A stretch of DNA of 64,000 nt from Scenedesmus sp. ARA3 (Eukaryota; Chlorophyta; Chlorophyceae; Sphaeropleales; Scenedesmaceae): positions 155,871 through 219,870 of the forward strand of contig RWJK01001943.1 of NCBI GenBank assembly GCA_004335835.1. The letters run 5' to 3'. The notes beneath the pieces are model-generated. The model searched no databases, had not been told where the DNA came from, and saw nothing but the letters and a program-made list of their open reading frames with translations. Shown here in pieces: positions 35,784-47,637 of this stretch. Every line of letters starts with the position of its first letter. The stretch's first letter is position 1. A program made the translations under genes and the position numbers.

Positions 35784-38700
35784 TTAGGCAGCTGCACGCA
35801 GCCGCTGCTGCATGGCCATCTGGCGCTGCGTCAGTGCCAGCTTCTCCTTCAGCAGTGACGCCATCTCTGCTGCCATGGCGGCCTCCTGCTCCCATGCTGC
35901 CACGCTGTTCTGCTTGACGTAGCCAACCAGCGTGTCCAGCCAAAACACGGCTTGCTCCACGGCAGCAATGTACTCCCTGCAGCAGTGAACAAAAGACACA
36001 CACGTACATGTCACAACTTGGTCCATCACATGTATACATTTCAAGGCAACAACATGATGATGAAGGTGCCAGGGCCAGCACATGCGAAGGCAGAGCTTTT
36101 ACACGCAACACACATGCACACAAGCTGCTGCCAGGTGTGCAACGCCCTCAAACTCGTGTCAATAAGCAGCTTTCAGCAGCTGCTGCGCGCAGCCCACCTG
36201 GGCTCCTTGTGCTGCGCTGCGCCCGCCTGCAGCACCCGCGCCATGCAGAAGGCAGCGCTGAGGTAGTGCTGCTCCATCTCCGGCTCCACCTTGGCAGGCA
36301 GCTGCCCATCATCACCTTTGAAGCTGTCCAGGAACAGCTGGTAGTGCAGCGAGGCAGCTGAGCCAGCAGCAGCCACCTGCACACCAGCACAGGCAGCAGA
36401 ACAACCGTCACACGCATGGCGTTAGCTGTAGCTGCAGCAGCGCGGAGCAGCGGCGAGTGTGCAACGCCACATAACACGCACAGTGTGTTTGACACTCATC
36501 CAGTGCCGACTCTTGCTGCAACATTGCCGTCCCATGACTGCAACTGCTGCTTCTGCTGCTTCTGGAGCGCGGCAACAGCAGTTGCAGCTGCAGTGCTGCT
36601 GTCCTCCAAGCACACCTACAGCAACTCTCACACGCACCTTGTCCGGCTCTCGCCCCGCAGCTGCCTTGATGTCTCCGATCTCCCTGAAGATGTTGCCCAG
36701 CTCCAGGCTGATGCTGCGGCTCAGCCCGGGGTAGTGCTGCTGCGACAGCTGGCCCTCCAGCGGCTGCAGCAGCTTGGCGCGGCTGCGGTGCATCACGCAG
36801 CGCTTGTGGGCGTCCGCCTCAAAGCCCGCCAGACACCTGCGCCGAGCACATGCAACCGGGGGGCAAACACAGCAGGCAGGAGGCGGGTGAGTGTATACCC
36901 AACAGCCATCTGCTGAGCTGATTGTACATTTCTTGACCTGAGCAGAGAACCCCGTGGGGCACAATGCAGGAAAGGCAGCCAGCATGTGTTGTCGCCAGAA
37001 GCAGTTTCCTCGCTGCAACCTTGCTGTCCGCCTGCCGTACGCACCTGTACAGGTTGCTCATCTCAAACAGGATGTTGCAGTGCTCCGTGACCCAGCCCTC
37101 CAGCTGGTAGTACTGCAGCGCTTGCTTGAACCACGGCAGCGCTGCTTTGAATAGCGCGAGGGCAGCATCAGGGCTGTCAGCGAGCGCGGCATCGCCCCAA
37201 GCGAGGCCTGACAGCTCAGGCACGCCTGGCAGTGCATCAAATGACAGCACAGCTGGCACATCAGCTGGGCCTGCAAAGCTGTATAACAGCTGCCTGCCTT
37301 CCACATGCAGCTCATGTGATGCCACCAGCGTGTACAGGTGCAGCTTGGCTAGGGCCAGGCACACGTTGGCTGCTACGTCTGCCTCCAAGCACTGCAGCGC
37401 GGCTTGCATCTGCAGCGAGCTGCCTGCAAGCTGCTTCGCCTCCTCCTGCTGCTGCACCTGCTGTTTGTCCTTGCCTGACTTGATGTCTTGCTGCTCCTTC
37501 TGTGCTTGGTCTTTGCGCTGCCCGTCTTGCTGTGTGTGCCCTTGCTGCTGCTGCTGCTGCTGCTCCTCTTGCTCGGCTAGTGCTGCAGGTGGGCCCCCTG
37601 CTGCCTCTGACACAGATGGGCTGCTGCTGCTGCTGCCATCAGCCTTTGCGCATGGGCTGGCTGCCTCGTTGCTAGGCTGCTTCACACTGTCAGCATTTTG
37701 TTGCTGCTGCTGCTGGTCACTGTCTGCGAGGCCAGCCCCGGGTTGAGCAACGTCTGCCTGCTGCTGCTTTTGCTGCCACTGCAGCAGCATCTGCTCCACT
37801 GCCGCACAGCAGTACTGCGACAGTGCAAACGCATTGCCGTCCAGGAAGTAGCCAGATAGCTGCAGGCAGTTCTGCACCCACTCGTTGACGCTGAAGTTGC
37901 CTGCAGCGGGACAACATTGGCAGCGCACCACTTTCAGAAAGGCCACGCGCCTCTGCTGCCACTTTGCTGCTGTTGTCGGCGTACAGTGCTGCTGCAGGTT
38001 GCTAAGTGGTACATAACACAGTGCCTTGGCTGTCGAAGTCATATTGATGCAGCATGCTTTCAGTGTAACAGTGACATGTGTGTTGCAGATTAGTGCAATC
38101 GCAGCATTCAGGGCCTGCACAGCTACGCTGCTTCTTGCTCGGGTCCCCTGGATGATGCTGCGCACAGGGTTTGCAGATGCGCCCGTTGCATTGCTGGACA
38201 AATACCCGTGCCACAACCCAACAGGAATGACAAATTCAAAAGGAAAAGTAGTCGCGCCACACACCTTCTTTGATCTGCCTGTTGAGGGTTGCTGCGCAGT
38301 ATGACGCGCTGAGCACCTTGTCGCCAGCGTGCCCATGCACCTGGGCCAGGTAGTACAGCGTGGTGGTATAGTGCAGCTCAACCGCAGCAACATCAGTCAG
38401 CTCTGCCACCCAGCTGCCTGTGCTGCTGCTGGGTGCTGGCTGCTCTTGCTGTTCGCTGTTGGGATCCTGCTGCTCCTGTTGCTGCTGCTGTGCTGCACTG
38501 CCGCTGCTGGTGCTGTCCTGCAGGATGGCTTTAATCCTGCTGTAGAGTTCTGCTGCTGTCTGAAGGTGTTGCAGCGACTTGTCAAAATCTTCCCTGCTGC
38601 ACCACAGCCCACCGAGGGCATTGTGAGCTTGCTGCTGTGCTGCGTATGACTGCAGGCTTGGTGGCCAAGGGAACTCCAGTGCTTGCTCCACAGCGTGCTG

Positions 38701-39012
38701 CCCATCTGCTACCAAGTCCGTCTCCAGCAGCGCAAGGCCACGCTCCAGCTGACAGTAGGCGATGCAGTGGCTAAGTATGGTGCTGGCTTCCTGGCTGACT
38801 GCTGCAAGCGCTGCTGCCTGCTGTTCCAGAGAGACCAACAGGTCTGAGCAGGCATACTTTGACTTGTACGGCTCGCTGTCGTCATCCTCGACAGCCCGCA
38901 GCCTCCTGCAATCTAAAATTCTCGGCAGAAATTCGTTCCTAATGAAGCCGGAGGACGGATCGGAGCTCGGTGCCGGTTCAAGCTGCTGGTGCCCATCTGT
39001 TGCTGCCATCAT
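35784..39012 (-). CDS. KIF-binding protein (KIFBP/KBP) homologue
   Basis: Five exons: 38265-39012, 37045-37900, 36638-36836, 36198-36376 and 35784-35976; 2175 nt, 724 residues. Family blocks seen in order are HCIAYCQLERGLALLETDLV, a TPR-like ALGGLWCSREDFDKSLQHL, YYLAQVHGHAGDKVLSASYC with LNRQIKEGNFSVNEWVQNC (compare the KBP core with its conserved EW), SQYCCAAVEQMLLQ, then RCVMHRSRAKLLQPLEGQL, SISLELGNIFREIGDIKAA and HYQLFLDSF, MEQHYLSAAFCMARVL. KBP binds certain kinesin motors and keeps them off microtubules. In an alga with cilia this would concern kinesin-driven transport, which is inference. It is longer than animal KBP (about 620) because of a Gln/Ser/Lys-rich insert of about 120 residues in exon 2. 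The ATG at 39012 is chosen; an upstream in-frame TTG is not a start. Confidence 0.85.
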
Positions 39013-39640
39013 GTTCCCCTCGAATGGTATGTCCTGATGTACTAAGAGTGACAATACTTTTGCTCAAGCATAATTGTGTCTTTGTTTCGCGAGCACCGCT
39101 TGTTTGATTTGAACATGTGTTACATTATGTCACCTGCAAGACGATGAGACGCAAAACCAGCTGCCATCAGTTTGAAAAGTTGTTTCTGTTTGTTGTACGC
39201 TATCAGGTGGAATTTTTCAGAAGCTATCGCTCTCGATCGTCAACTGCCATGGTCAGGTCGAACATCGTCCTTGTCCGGATGGTGCAGAAATCATTGCACC
39301 GCAGTTGCTTCTACAGCACCTCCCACTGTGGTGTGTAGGTTTCCAGTTGGTCTGGGTAGCAATGCTTTGATTGTATGCAAACGTCGCAAACGCCTTGACC
39401 GACGTTCAACCAACCAAGAGTACGCCCCGCTTTACGGCAACCCGCTGGAACAAGAATACCAACACCTTCATCTTTTTTTCCGTCGTTCAGTGTTGGCGTG
39501 CTTCAGACTGCGCAGATCAGATCCGTCCAATGCGGTTGTGTCGTTCACAGCTGCTGCCAGCAAGCACTGAGCAGCACAATTAGCTGAGGCGCTACCATCA
39601 GCCAGCAGGTAGAGCCATGCTGTGGTAGTGGGCTGCGATC
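39013..39640. promoter_or_regulatory. Divergent intergenic region (KIF-binding protein / receptor-like kinase)
   Basis: These 628 bp separate two outward-facing ATGs. Both promoters and 5' UTRs lie here. The stretch 39040-39250 is AT-rich relative to the coding DNA. No element was recognised with confidence. Confidence 0.5.
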
Positions 39641-40206
39641 ATGCTCATCTGCAGTCTGCGCAACTCGTTTGTGCTACTGCTGGTGCTGCTTTCGATATGC
39701 CAAGGTCGGGCTCAGAAGAACGAATCAGGTGAGCAGCGAGCTTACAAGCAGCAGCGTCATACGTAACATAATGTTTGATTGTGTGCGTATCAATGGACTC
39801 GGTCGAGGGACAGCCTGTTCGGAACGCTGAGCCTGGTCAGTCCTCAGGACCGCTGAGTGGTCAGGACCGGCAGCACTGCAGCCTTCTTCTACTGCACAAC
39901 TACAAGTTGGAACTGTCACATGAGCTTACACGTTTTTCATTGTTTCTTTTTTCTCGATGGCTGGCCAGATGCCAATCCAGTAAGGGGCGGCAACAGCAGC
40001 AGCCCAGCAGCAAGCCCCTTCATCACGTCCACAGACCCTCTACCAGCGCCTAGCGTCAGCTTCAACAGCAGCGGCAGTAACAATGATGAGGCTGGAGCTC
40101 CAGCAGCAGCGGATGTGTCTGCACCCTCTCCAGGTGTGCTGCTGCCAGCCTCTTCAGGCGCATGCCCAGCCAGGCTGCTGACGCTGCTGCAGGAGCAGCA
40201 TAACAA

Positions 40207-40239
<33 letters not shown>

Positions 40240-43200
40240 GCCACGGCGTGCTGCTGCAGGCAACGCAACTAAGAATGCAACCAAGCAGAATAGCACATCT
40301 GACCAGGAGCCTCAGCAGCAGCCAGCCAGCCAAGAGCAGCGCAGGCAGCAGCTGCCTGCGTGGCCGCCTGAGCCCCTCAGGTCTGGCCTGACATGCACCA
40401 TGGAGGTCAGCCACCTGGCAGTGGCCATGCCCGGCTCAGCACATGTGTGCAGCGCATTCCGCATCAAGAACAACCTCATGAGTGCGCTGTACAGCTGGCA
40501 GCTGGTGTGGGAGCCGGGAGCGGCAGGAGGGCTGCTGGCTGCTGGCGCTGACGGCGCAGTTGTCATTTCAAGCGACCCAGGTGCGTGAGCAGGCACATGG
40601 AACATCTTGGAATGCACCATTTCAGCGGTAGCAGCAGCATCCACAGGAACATGGCAATGGCCGGGGTTGCTTGTAGGGTGTCCAGTGATGACGCCGTTGC
40701 TCAATCTACTCAAGCGCGCCATGGCTTGGTCGCCTCACGTACCTTGCTGTACTGTGCAGACGGCGACGCGCCTGTGGTGCGTGTAATCAACGTAGCCTCC
40801 AGCTCTGAGATCGCAGCGCAAGGCGGCACGGCGGACTTCATGGTGCAGATGGTGCTGCCAAGCGCCAGCGACAACAGCAGCAGCAATAGCAGCAGCAGTG
40901 CAACCACAAGGCGGCTGCGCGTCAGCCCTGGCATTGCTTCCGTGTTCCTGAATGGTGAGTGTTTGTGTGTCTCACAGGCGGAAGCTGCTGGCTGGGCAGT
41001 ACTGCCATCATATCAGCAGCTCGGTCAAACTGCCAGCAGCTGACGCACGCAGATTATGCGCGCTGCACGGTGCATGCACACGTCGTGCTGGCGCTGGCAA
41101 CACACTGACAGATGTTGTTGTTGCATCGTTGCAATGCGCAGGCTTGCAATGCACAAGGCTGCCGCTGGTCCCCAGTGAAGGCCCAAGCGGTGCAGCGCCA
41201 GGCAGCGAGGACTGCACAGCAACCCGCTGGTCTGTCTCAGACAACGGCCTGTTCCGGCCGCTGCCAGATGCTGGCAACAGCAGCAGCAACAGCAGCAGCA
41301 GCAATGCAACAGATGCAGCTCTGCAGGCGGCACTGAACTTTCTGTCCTGCAGTGCTCACTACTGCTGTGGGCTGCAAGTGACGCCCAACAGCAATGGGCC
41401 GACACCTGACAGCAGCAAGGCTGCAGTGGAGCCTGTCATAGCAGCTTTTGCAGGGCCAAGCAGCAGCAGCGGCAGCGGAAGCAGCAGCAGCAGCAGCAGC
41501 GGCAGCAGCAGCAGCAGCAGCAGCAGCACAAGCAACGGCTCTATTGCTGCACAGCAGGTGGGTGTGCAAGAAGGTCTATGCAGTTCATGAGACAGTCGCA
41601 GCTGAATGTTATAACAATAGTCTGTACAGCATGTCACTGCACATCCAGTATGTTACGCTGCCAGTGTGCAGTGTAACCCGCAGCTTGCGTTCAAAGTTAC
41701 CTCGACATATGCTGGTCTTGACACGTGCTGTCTAGCGAGATTGCATTCATGGTTACCTTGACATGTGCTGGTCTACCAGGATTGATGTTAAGCACAGCAT
41801 TGTAGGTCGTACAACTTTGACTGCTGAGCTTGCATTGCAGGAACCAAACGTGACAGCAATGGCAAGGGCACCCAGTGCACCGTCACCAGCAGCAAACGCG
41901 CCAAGCGAAGCTTCTGCTGCCAGCCTGCCAGCTGGTGACATAAGCGTACCACCTACACCTGCAGAAGCAGTCACTCCCGTCAGCCCTGTGCTGGACACCA
42001 ACCGCAGCAGCAGCAACAGCAGCAGCAGCAGTACTACCAGCAACCTGCTGGCTGCAGTACTGTCCAGTGTGATCGGCGCTTGTGCAGCAGCAGCTATTGT
42101 TGCCCTGCTGGTGATCCGGCACAGGCGTGGCAAGAACAAGCAGCAGCAAGATCCGCTACAGCAGCTGTTTGCAAAGCAGCACAGTGGGCCAGTGCCGCAG
42201 CTGGCCACTGCAGCACTGGTCAGGGCTGCCTCAAGCGCCAGCAGTGACTCCAGTGGCTCGCAAGCAGCAGGTGAGATGACTGTGCAGCACTGGAGGCACT
42301 GGAGTAGGACGGCGTGAGTCGAGCTCTGCCTTGCTGTCAGCTGCGGCTGTGCTGTGCACTGCTGTGGCAGTACCTCCCGCGCTGCACAACAACAGCCTGT
42401 GCTGCCTCATTGAGCAACTGCAGCTGGTCCCAGCATCATACATAAGCAGCATGACTCGTGCGCCGTAACCACATACTCGTGCCTGCTTGCTTGCTTGCTG
42501 TCGTGCTGTGCTGCAGTTGCTGGACCCGCCAGCCAGGGTGGCAGCAGCACCAGCGAGTGGCAGCAGCAGCACCAGCAGCAGCGGCTGCGCACGTCACCCT
42601 ACCACACTGCCCTGACGATGCCAGTCAGCGGCAGCGAGGCTGCGCCCAGTGGCAGCGTGTGGCGCTCTGGCAGCTGGCAGGGCCCTGAGCGTGTCAACCA
42701 GCTGGCAGCAGGGTGAGGGCAAACTTGCTGCGAACGGCTGAGCTAGATGCAATGCAGCTCCTCAGCATAATTTAATCACCAACTCGTAGCTGTATATGAA
42801 GCATGACGAAGTGAAGCACATGCGCGACACTGAAGATTCATGACACTGTTGTGAATGCACAGTTGGCCTGCTGCTGTTGATCCGCACCATACAGTCCTCG
42901 TGTCTCCACTTTGAAGGCCCTCCTCACTCACTCGTTTACTTGTTCCTTGCCGCAGGCAGCCACTGTTCAGGAGCGTCAGCGGCCCGCACGCACTGCTGCA
43001 GCACAGCCCACCAAAGCCAGGCCTGCACCCCTTCCTTACCACCCCTAGTGCTGGCTCTGGCGCATCTGGCACATCTGTTGCGGCCCTCAGCCGTAACACA
43101 CCCCCACGGCCTTCAGCCGCAGTGCCTGGCAGTAGCATCAGCGCAAAGTATGGAGAGGCTTCAGACAGCTACCAGAGAGCCGCTGCTGCCCCCAACAGCC

Positions 43201-46200
43201 TGAGAAGGCTCAGCAGCAGCAACTCAACTGCAGCTGCTGCAGCTGCTGCAGCTGCTGCTGCAGCTAGCAGTGGTGGCGAAGGCCTACACAGAGGCACGAG
43301 TGGAGTGAGCTGCAGCAGCCACAGCAGCAGTATTGTCATGGCTGAAAATGCCAGAGCAGCAGCAGGGAACAGCACTTTGGCAGGTCAAAGCACGGGGGGC
43401 ACCACATGGGGCTCCCTGCGGAGACTGTTTGGCAGCAATGGCAGCGGCAGCAGCAGCAACTGCAACAGGCTGCCAAAGAGCAGCGTTGCGTCACCAGGCA
43501 GCAGCCTGGCATCTGCCCTGCCCCCAGCAGGAGTGTCATATGGCAGCAATGCCAGCACTGCTGTGGCAGTCTCAACACAGCAGGAAACTAGCAGGCAGCA
43601 GCAACTCAGCATGAAGCAGCAGCAGATGCAGCTGGTGTCGTACCACCAGCAGCAGCATCACCTGCACCCCATGCGCCAGCAGCAGCAGCAGCACTACCAG
43701 CTGCAGCACCTGCAGCTGATCCAGGAGACAGCACCCCTGCCAGCGTCACAGCTGGCAGTAGCACCTGCAGGGCAGCTGATGTCTAACCTGCACCTCCCTA
43801 GCATGCCAGCCACAGGCCCAGCCGGCCAGCTACAGCCGCATGGTCAAGCAGCAGCAGGATTGCGAGGTGGCATGTCATCCCTTGTAACGGGACAAGACTT
43901 GATGATGTCAGCAATCAGCCGGCGCATCAGCCCCATCCTGTCGGTGTTTGAGGACGGCAGCAGCGCCACCAGCAATGACAGCTTTGCAGGGCCTGCTGCG
44001 TGGCACACGGCTGACAGGCAGATGCTGGAAGAGACACCGGTGCGTGGCTGATGCTGTCGTATTGTCACATATGCTTGCCGCTAATATGTACAGCTCTTGC
44101 TGCTTCCGTGTATCTGCTTTACATACGCACGGCTTTGTTGCATGATCAGCAACACAGCTGTAGTCGCAACGTGTGGACTGCCTCAGCACAGACAAGCATC
44201 ACGGTTAATGCTAGTTTTGTAGCCGCCCCAACCAGCCCACGGCGCGTGCGAAGCTGACACCTGTGCCTGCTGTGCCCTGCTGCCCTGTGCCTGCTGCCCT
44301 GCCGTGTGCTTTGCGCCGCATCCCCCAGGGCTGGCTCAACATTGATTTTGCGCGGGAGGTGCGGCTGGAGAGGAAGCTAGGGGAGGGCGGCTTTGGGCAG
44401 GTGAGAGCGCTGCAGCAGGACAACATGACAGCCGGGCTGTGTAACTGTGTCAGACATAGAAAGTTGGCAAGGTTGAGTGTGTCTGTGTTGTGTCTGCGGG
44501 AGCTGTCCAAGCTGCAGCTTCCTGACAACAGTTTGGCACCGTGTCATGACACTGATCAGTGCCACCTGCTCCTGCCTATTACAACAACTGCTGAAAATGA
44601 CATTGAGCATGACGGCCTACTTGCATTAAACATGACCTGGGTAAAAGCTTCACCTGCGCATCACGTGTTCTGCGCCACGCTGCAGGTGTTCCGAGCCCGC
44701 TGGCGCCACGAGGTGCTTGCCGCCAAGCTGGTGCCCTTCATGTCACTCGTGGCACACACCAGCCAGTGCCTGCCCGTGACCCTCGTCAGCGCAGACCAAC
44801 ACGCCGGCAGCAGCAGCAGCGCAGCAGGCCTCGCACGAACCGCCTCCCCTCAACCGCCAGGGCCCGCTGCTGCTGCCTCTCCTTCCACAACAGCTGCTGC
44901 GGACGCTGTGGGTGTCGGCATGCAGTTCAGCGCTGCATCGCTGCGCGCCATCAAGATGGAGATAAAGGTGCTGAGTCAGCTGAGCCACCCAAACATTGTG
45001 GCCTTCAAGGGCGCTTGCCTGGCCCCGCCTCACATCTGCATCCTCGAAGAGCTGGCGGAAGGCGGCTCCCTGCACGGCCGCCTCTACAGCCGCAGCAGCC
45101 GCAGAGCAGCACCGCCCGCAGCACGATCCAGCACTGCTGGAACAGCAGCAGCAGCAGGGGATCTGCAAGCCGTGACGGCAGCAGCAGCAGCAAGCAGGCG
45201 GCGAGGCAGGCCCAGCGGCAGCGCAGCAGGCGGCAGGCTGCCAGCGCAGCCGTTGGCGGCGGCTGAGGTGCTGCGCATTGCCATTGATGTGGCGTCTGCG
45301 ATGCGGTACCTGCATTGCATGCAGCCGCAGGTGGTGCATCGTGACCTGAAGCCGCAGAACGTGCTGCTAGACCTGCAGGGCCGCGCCAAGGTGAGGCAGC
45401 AGCAGCAGCAACAGCAGCAGGACACGGTTGCCTGCTGCTTGCTGCTTGCACCAGCGAGACAAGCTGAGCAACACATGCGCAATCTGTATGCGCCTCTGCT
45501 GTGAACATGCTCGCGCCAGCTGATGTCGCGTCACCGTTCTAAGCATCTTCTGCGCTGCATGCTTCCGCTGCTGCCGTGTGGAATTCAATTTGCCTTGCTC
45601 TGCCATCTATACCGCAGCTGACGTGCTCCGCTGAGGCCACTCCTGCAACCCCGCTGCACTGGCTGCCACCTTGTCTGCAGGTGTGTGACTTTGGCATCTC
45701 CAAGATGAAGGACGCCTCCCTGGCAGCCAGCAGCACCCGGCTGCAGGCAGGCACGCCCGCCTACATGGCTCCCGAGCAGTTTGAGGGCTGCTCTGCCACT
45801 GAGATGGTGGATGTGTTCTCCTTTGCGGTGCTGCTGTGGGAGTGCTGCCAGCAGCAGCAGCCGTGGCGTGACCTGAGCCCCATGCAGATCATCTACGCTG
45901 TGGGCCTGCAGGTGCGTGTGGCGGCTTGCTGCTGTTGTTGTACTTGCGGAAGGCAGGAGAACAGCATGTCAGCTGGCTTTAGTACAGCAGGCAAGGCTCA
46001 TGCAAGCATTTGTATGGCAGGCGATGCTACGAAAGCTGCGTGTACGACAGGTGTTGCATGCAGCACAATAAGATACCCCTCTTCAAAGGCGTCTATCCTG
46101 CGTGCACCTGTGATGATTGCTGTCCTAGGTCGCTGCGGCTCACTGCGTGCTGTGTCCTGCCTGCCTGCCTGCAGAAGGAGCGCCTGAAGCGTCCCGCCCG

Positions 46201-46381
46201 CTGCCCTGACGGGCTGTGGCGGCTGATCGAGGCCTGCTGGCAGCAGCAGCCTGAGGCACGGCCCAGCTTCGCCAGCATCCTGGCCACACTGCAGCAGCTG
46301 GAGGCAGAGCTGCAGCAGCAGCAACAGCAGCATCAGCATCAGCATCAGCATGAGGCCATCAGCCATGGGCTGCAGCAGTGA
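39641..46381 (+). CDS. Receptor-like serine/threonine kinase (TKL-type) with signal peptide and one membrane span
   Basis: Eleven exons: 39641-39728, 39969-40580, 40760-40954, 41142-41557, 41841-42270, 42517-42712, 42956-44039, 44329-44400, 44686-45390, 45681-45911 and 46175-46381; 4236 nt, 1411 residues, all phases consistent. A signal peptide (SFVLLLVLLSICQGRAQ), a Cys-containing ectodomain with many Asn-x-Ser/Thr sites, a membrane span at about 506-529 (LLAAVLSSVIGACAAAAIVA) followed by RHRRGKNK, and about 470 low-complexity cytoplasmic residues precede the kinase domain (1018-1385). Kinase motifs are GEGGFGQV, Lys1045 (LAAKLV), Glu1123 (KMEIKVLSQLSHPNIV), HRDLKPQN (1249-1256), DFG (1269-1271) and MAPE (to 1298). 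All catalytic residues are present. Unusual features are an insert of about 60 residues between the beta-3 Lys and helix C, and an Ala/Arg/Ser-rich insert before helix E. Ligand and substrate are unknown. Confidence 0.88.
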
Positions 46382-47487
46382 CGACTGCAAGTTGTTGAAC
46401 TGCTGGAGGTGCAGAACTGCAGAGGTGGCAGTGCTAGCACAGTTTCGACATCCACATGGCGCGGCAGTGCAGCAGCACTGACAAGCTGCTGGCACTGCCA
46501 GTACTGGCATTTGCAGTACTTGCAGTGCTTTAGGTGGGACTGACTTTGAGCTTATGCAGCTGGACAGCAAATGGTTTTAAAAACGGTGTTGCACCCATGT
46601 GTTGAAGGAGGCGCGATGAAAGCAGAACTCTACATCATGCACTCTTGGCGTACTGCAGGCAACAGGCAACCCCTGGCGGGCAGTTTTGTTTTGTCACTGC
46701 AAAAGTGACAGGTGGGGCAGCATCATGTGCCGGCAACGCTGGGCCCGCAGCATGTTGTACTGGCCGCCGTGGCGGCCAAAGTGCTACTGAGACTGGTGTC
46801 ATCTGATGGCTTCAGGTGCTTAGGTGTGCTTGGAGGTGTGCTTGGAGGTGCTTGTATCTTGGTATTTGGTTGATAGCTTGTAGCTGGGTATTTGGCTGAA
46901 GCAACTAGTGTGATAGACACAGCGAAGTGAAAGAAATGGCACATGTTTGATGGGATGTGCAGCAGATGTACTTGCGCAGTGATGTTCACACAGCCATGCT
47001 CAGCACAGGCTGTCCATGTGTTGCTGGGCACATGCATGCTGCAAGTGCAAGTGCACACTTTGTCAAGCGGGCTGACATGAAGTTGAGCTGGAGGTTGACC
47101 GTTCAAGTAAAAAGGACAAGTGGATTTCCCGTCATCAACCGCGCTTGCTGCCCGGGTGTTTGGTTCATTTGATGCCACATCAACTTTTGCAGCATAAGAT
47201 TATGTCAAAGCTAATCGTTAAGTGCATGATCGCAGCGAAAGCTTCACAGAGATCGGATTTGATGGCTTTTCAACAAGTGTGACGCAGGTGTGAGTGAGCT
47301 TCCTGGCGAGCTTTGATGCGGGGTTAGATCGCAGGTTGTGGGCTATATAGCTGCCACAAACATCAAGGTGGGTAACAACCTCAAAGTCACCCGCAACAAT
47401 CGACAAAACATCGTACTTGCAACAAAGTGTGTTTGCTGTAGCGTGCCTGCCAACCTTCGTGCTCTCATAGCCCAGCCAGCCACAGCC
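46382..47487. other. Spacer with start of duplicated unit 1 and a TATA box
   Basis: The left part is the 3' UTR of the receptor-like kinase. From about 47119 it becomes similar to 50209 onwards (the duplicated unit listed separately). CTATATAG at 47343-47350, 138 nt before the ATG at 47488, is a credible TATA box because the same octamer is kept at the same place in the second copy. Confidence 0.55.
47343..47350 (+). promoter_or_regulatory. Conserved TATA box, copy 1
   Basis: CTATATAG stands 138 nt before the start codon of the cysteine-rich microprotein gene and is preserved in copy 2 (50431-50438, 146 nt before its ATG). Confidence 0.55.
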
Positions 47488-47637
47488 ATGGGTTGCTTCA
47501 GGGACGTGTTCTGCCTGCCCTTCAAGGTGGTGCGCGATGTGTGCGACTGCTTCACAGTCATCCTCTGCTGCCCATGCCGCTGCTGCTGCGGGTGCCCATC
47601 TACCAGCGAGGAGTGGGGCCCCGTGCGCTACGGCTAA
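47488..47637 (+). CDS. Cysteine-rich 49-residue microprotein, copy 1
   Basis: This single-exon gene encodes MGCFRDVFCLPFKVV through to a WGPVRYG C-terminus. Eleven of the 49 residues are cysteine (3, 9, 19, 21, 27, 28, 30, 32-34, 36), with a cluster ILCCPCRCCCGCP after a hydrophobic stretch. The Met-Gly-Cys start suggests possible N-myristoylation plus palmitoylation, although residue 6 is Asp rather than Ser/Thr, so membrane anchoring is inference. A longer in-frame reading starts upstream at 47338, but the second copy has lost that frame by indels, which supports the ATG used here. Only three nucleotides differ from copy 2 and one residue (Glu42 against Asp), while flanks have drifted, so selection or gene conversion maintains it. 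I do not recognise the family; it recalls other small Cys-rich membrane peptides only in composition. Confidence 0.75.
   Translation: MGCFRDVFCLPFKVVRDVCDCFTVILCCPCRCCCGCPSTSEEWGPVRYG

Noticed and set aside
36422..37018. Long readings that continue past splice sites in KIFBP
   Set aside because: They include intron sequence; only the 36638-36836 part carries family motifs and is bounded by good splice signals.
39013..39054. Upstream TTG as start of the KIF-binding protein (and a similar TTG at 9018-9026 for protein A)
   Set aside because: Nuclear genes start at ATG; the next in-frame ATGs (39012 and 9017) are used.
41008..43612. Many Leu- and Cys-rich minus-strand frames opposite the receptor-like kinase
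   Set aside because: They are complements of CAG/AGC repeats (poly-Leu, poly-Cys) and not genes.
44329..46381. Kinase domain as a separate cytosolic kinase gene
   Set aside because: The exon 7/exon 8 junction is in phase with canonical donor and acceptor, and no ATG with good context starts the kinase alone. A single receptor-like kinase is the simpler model, though transcripts should decide.
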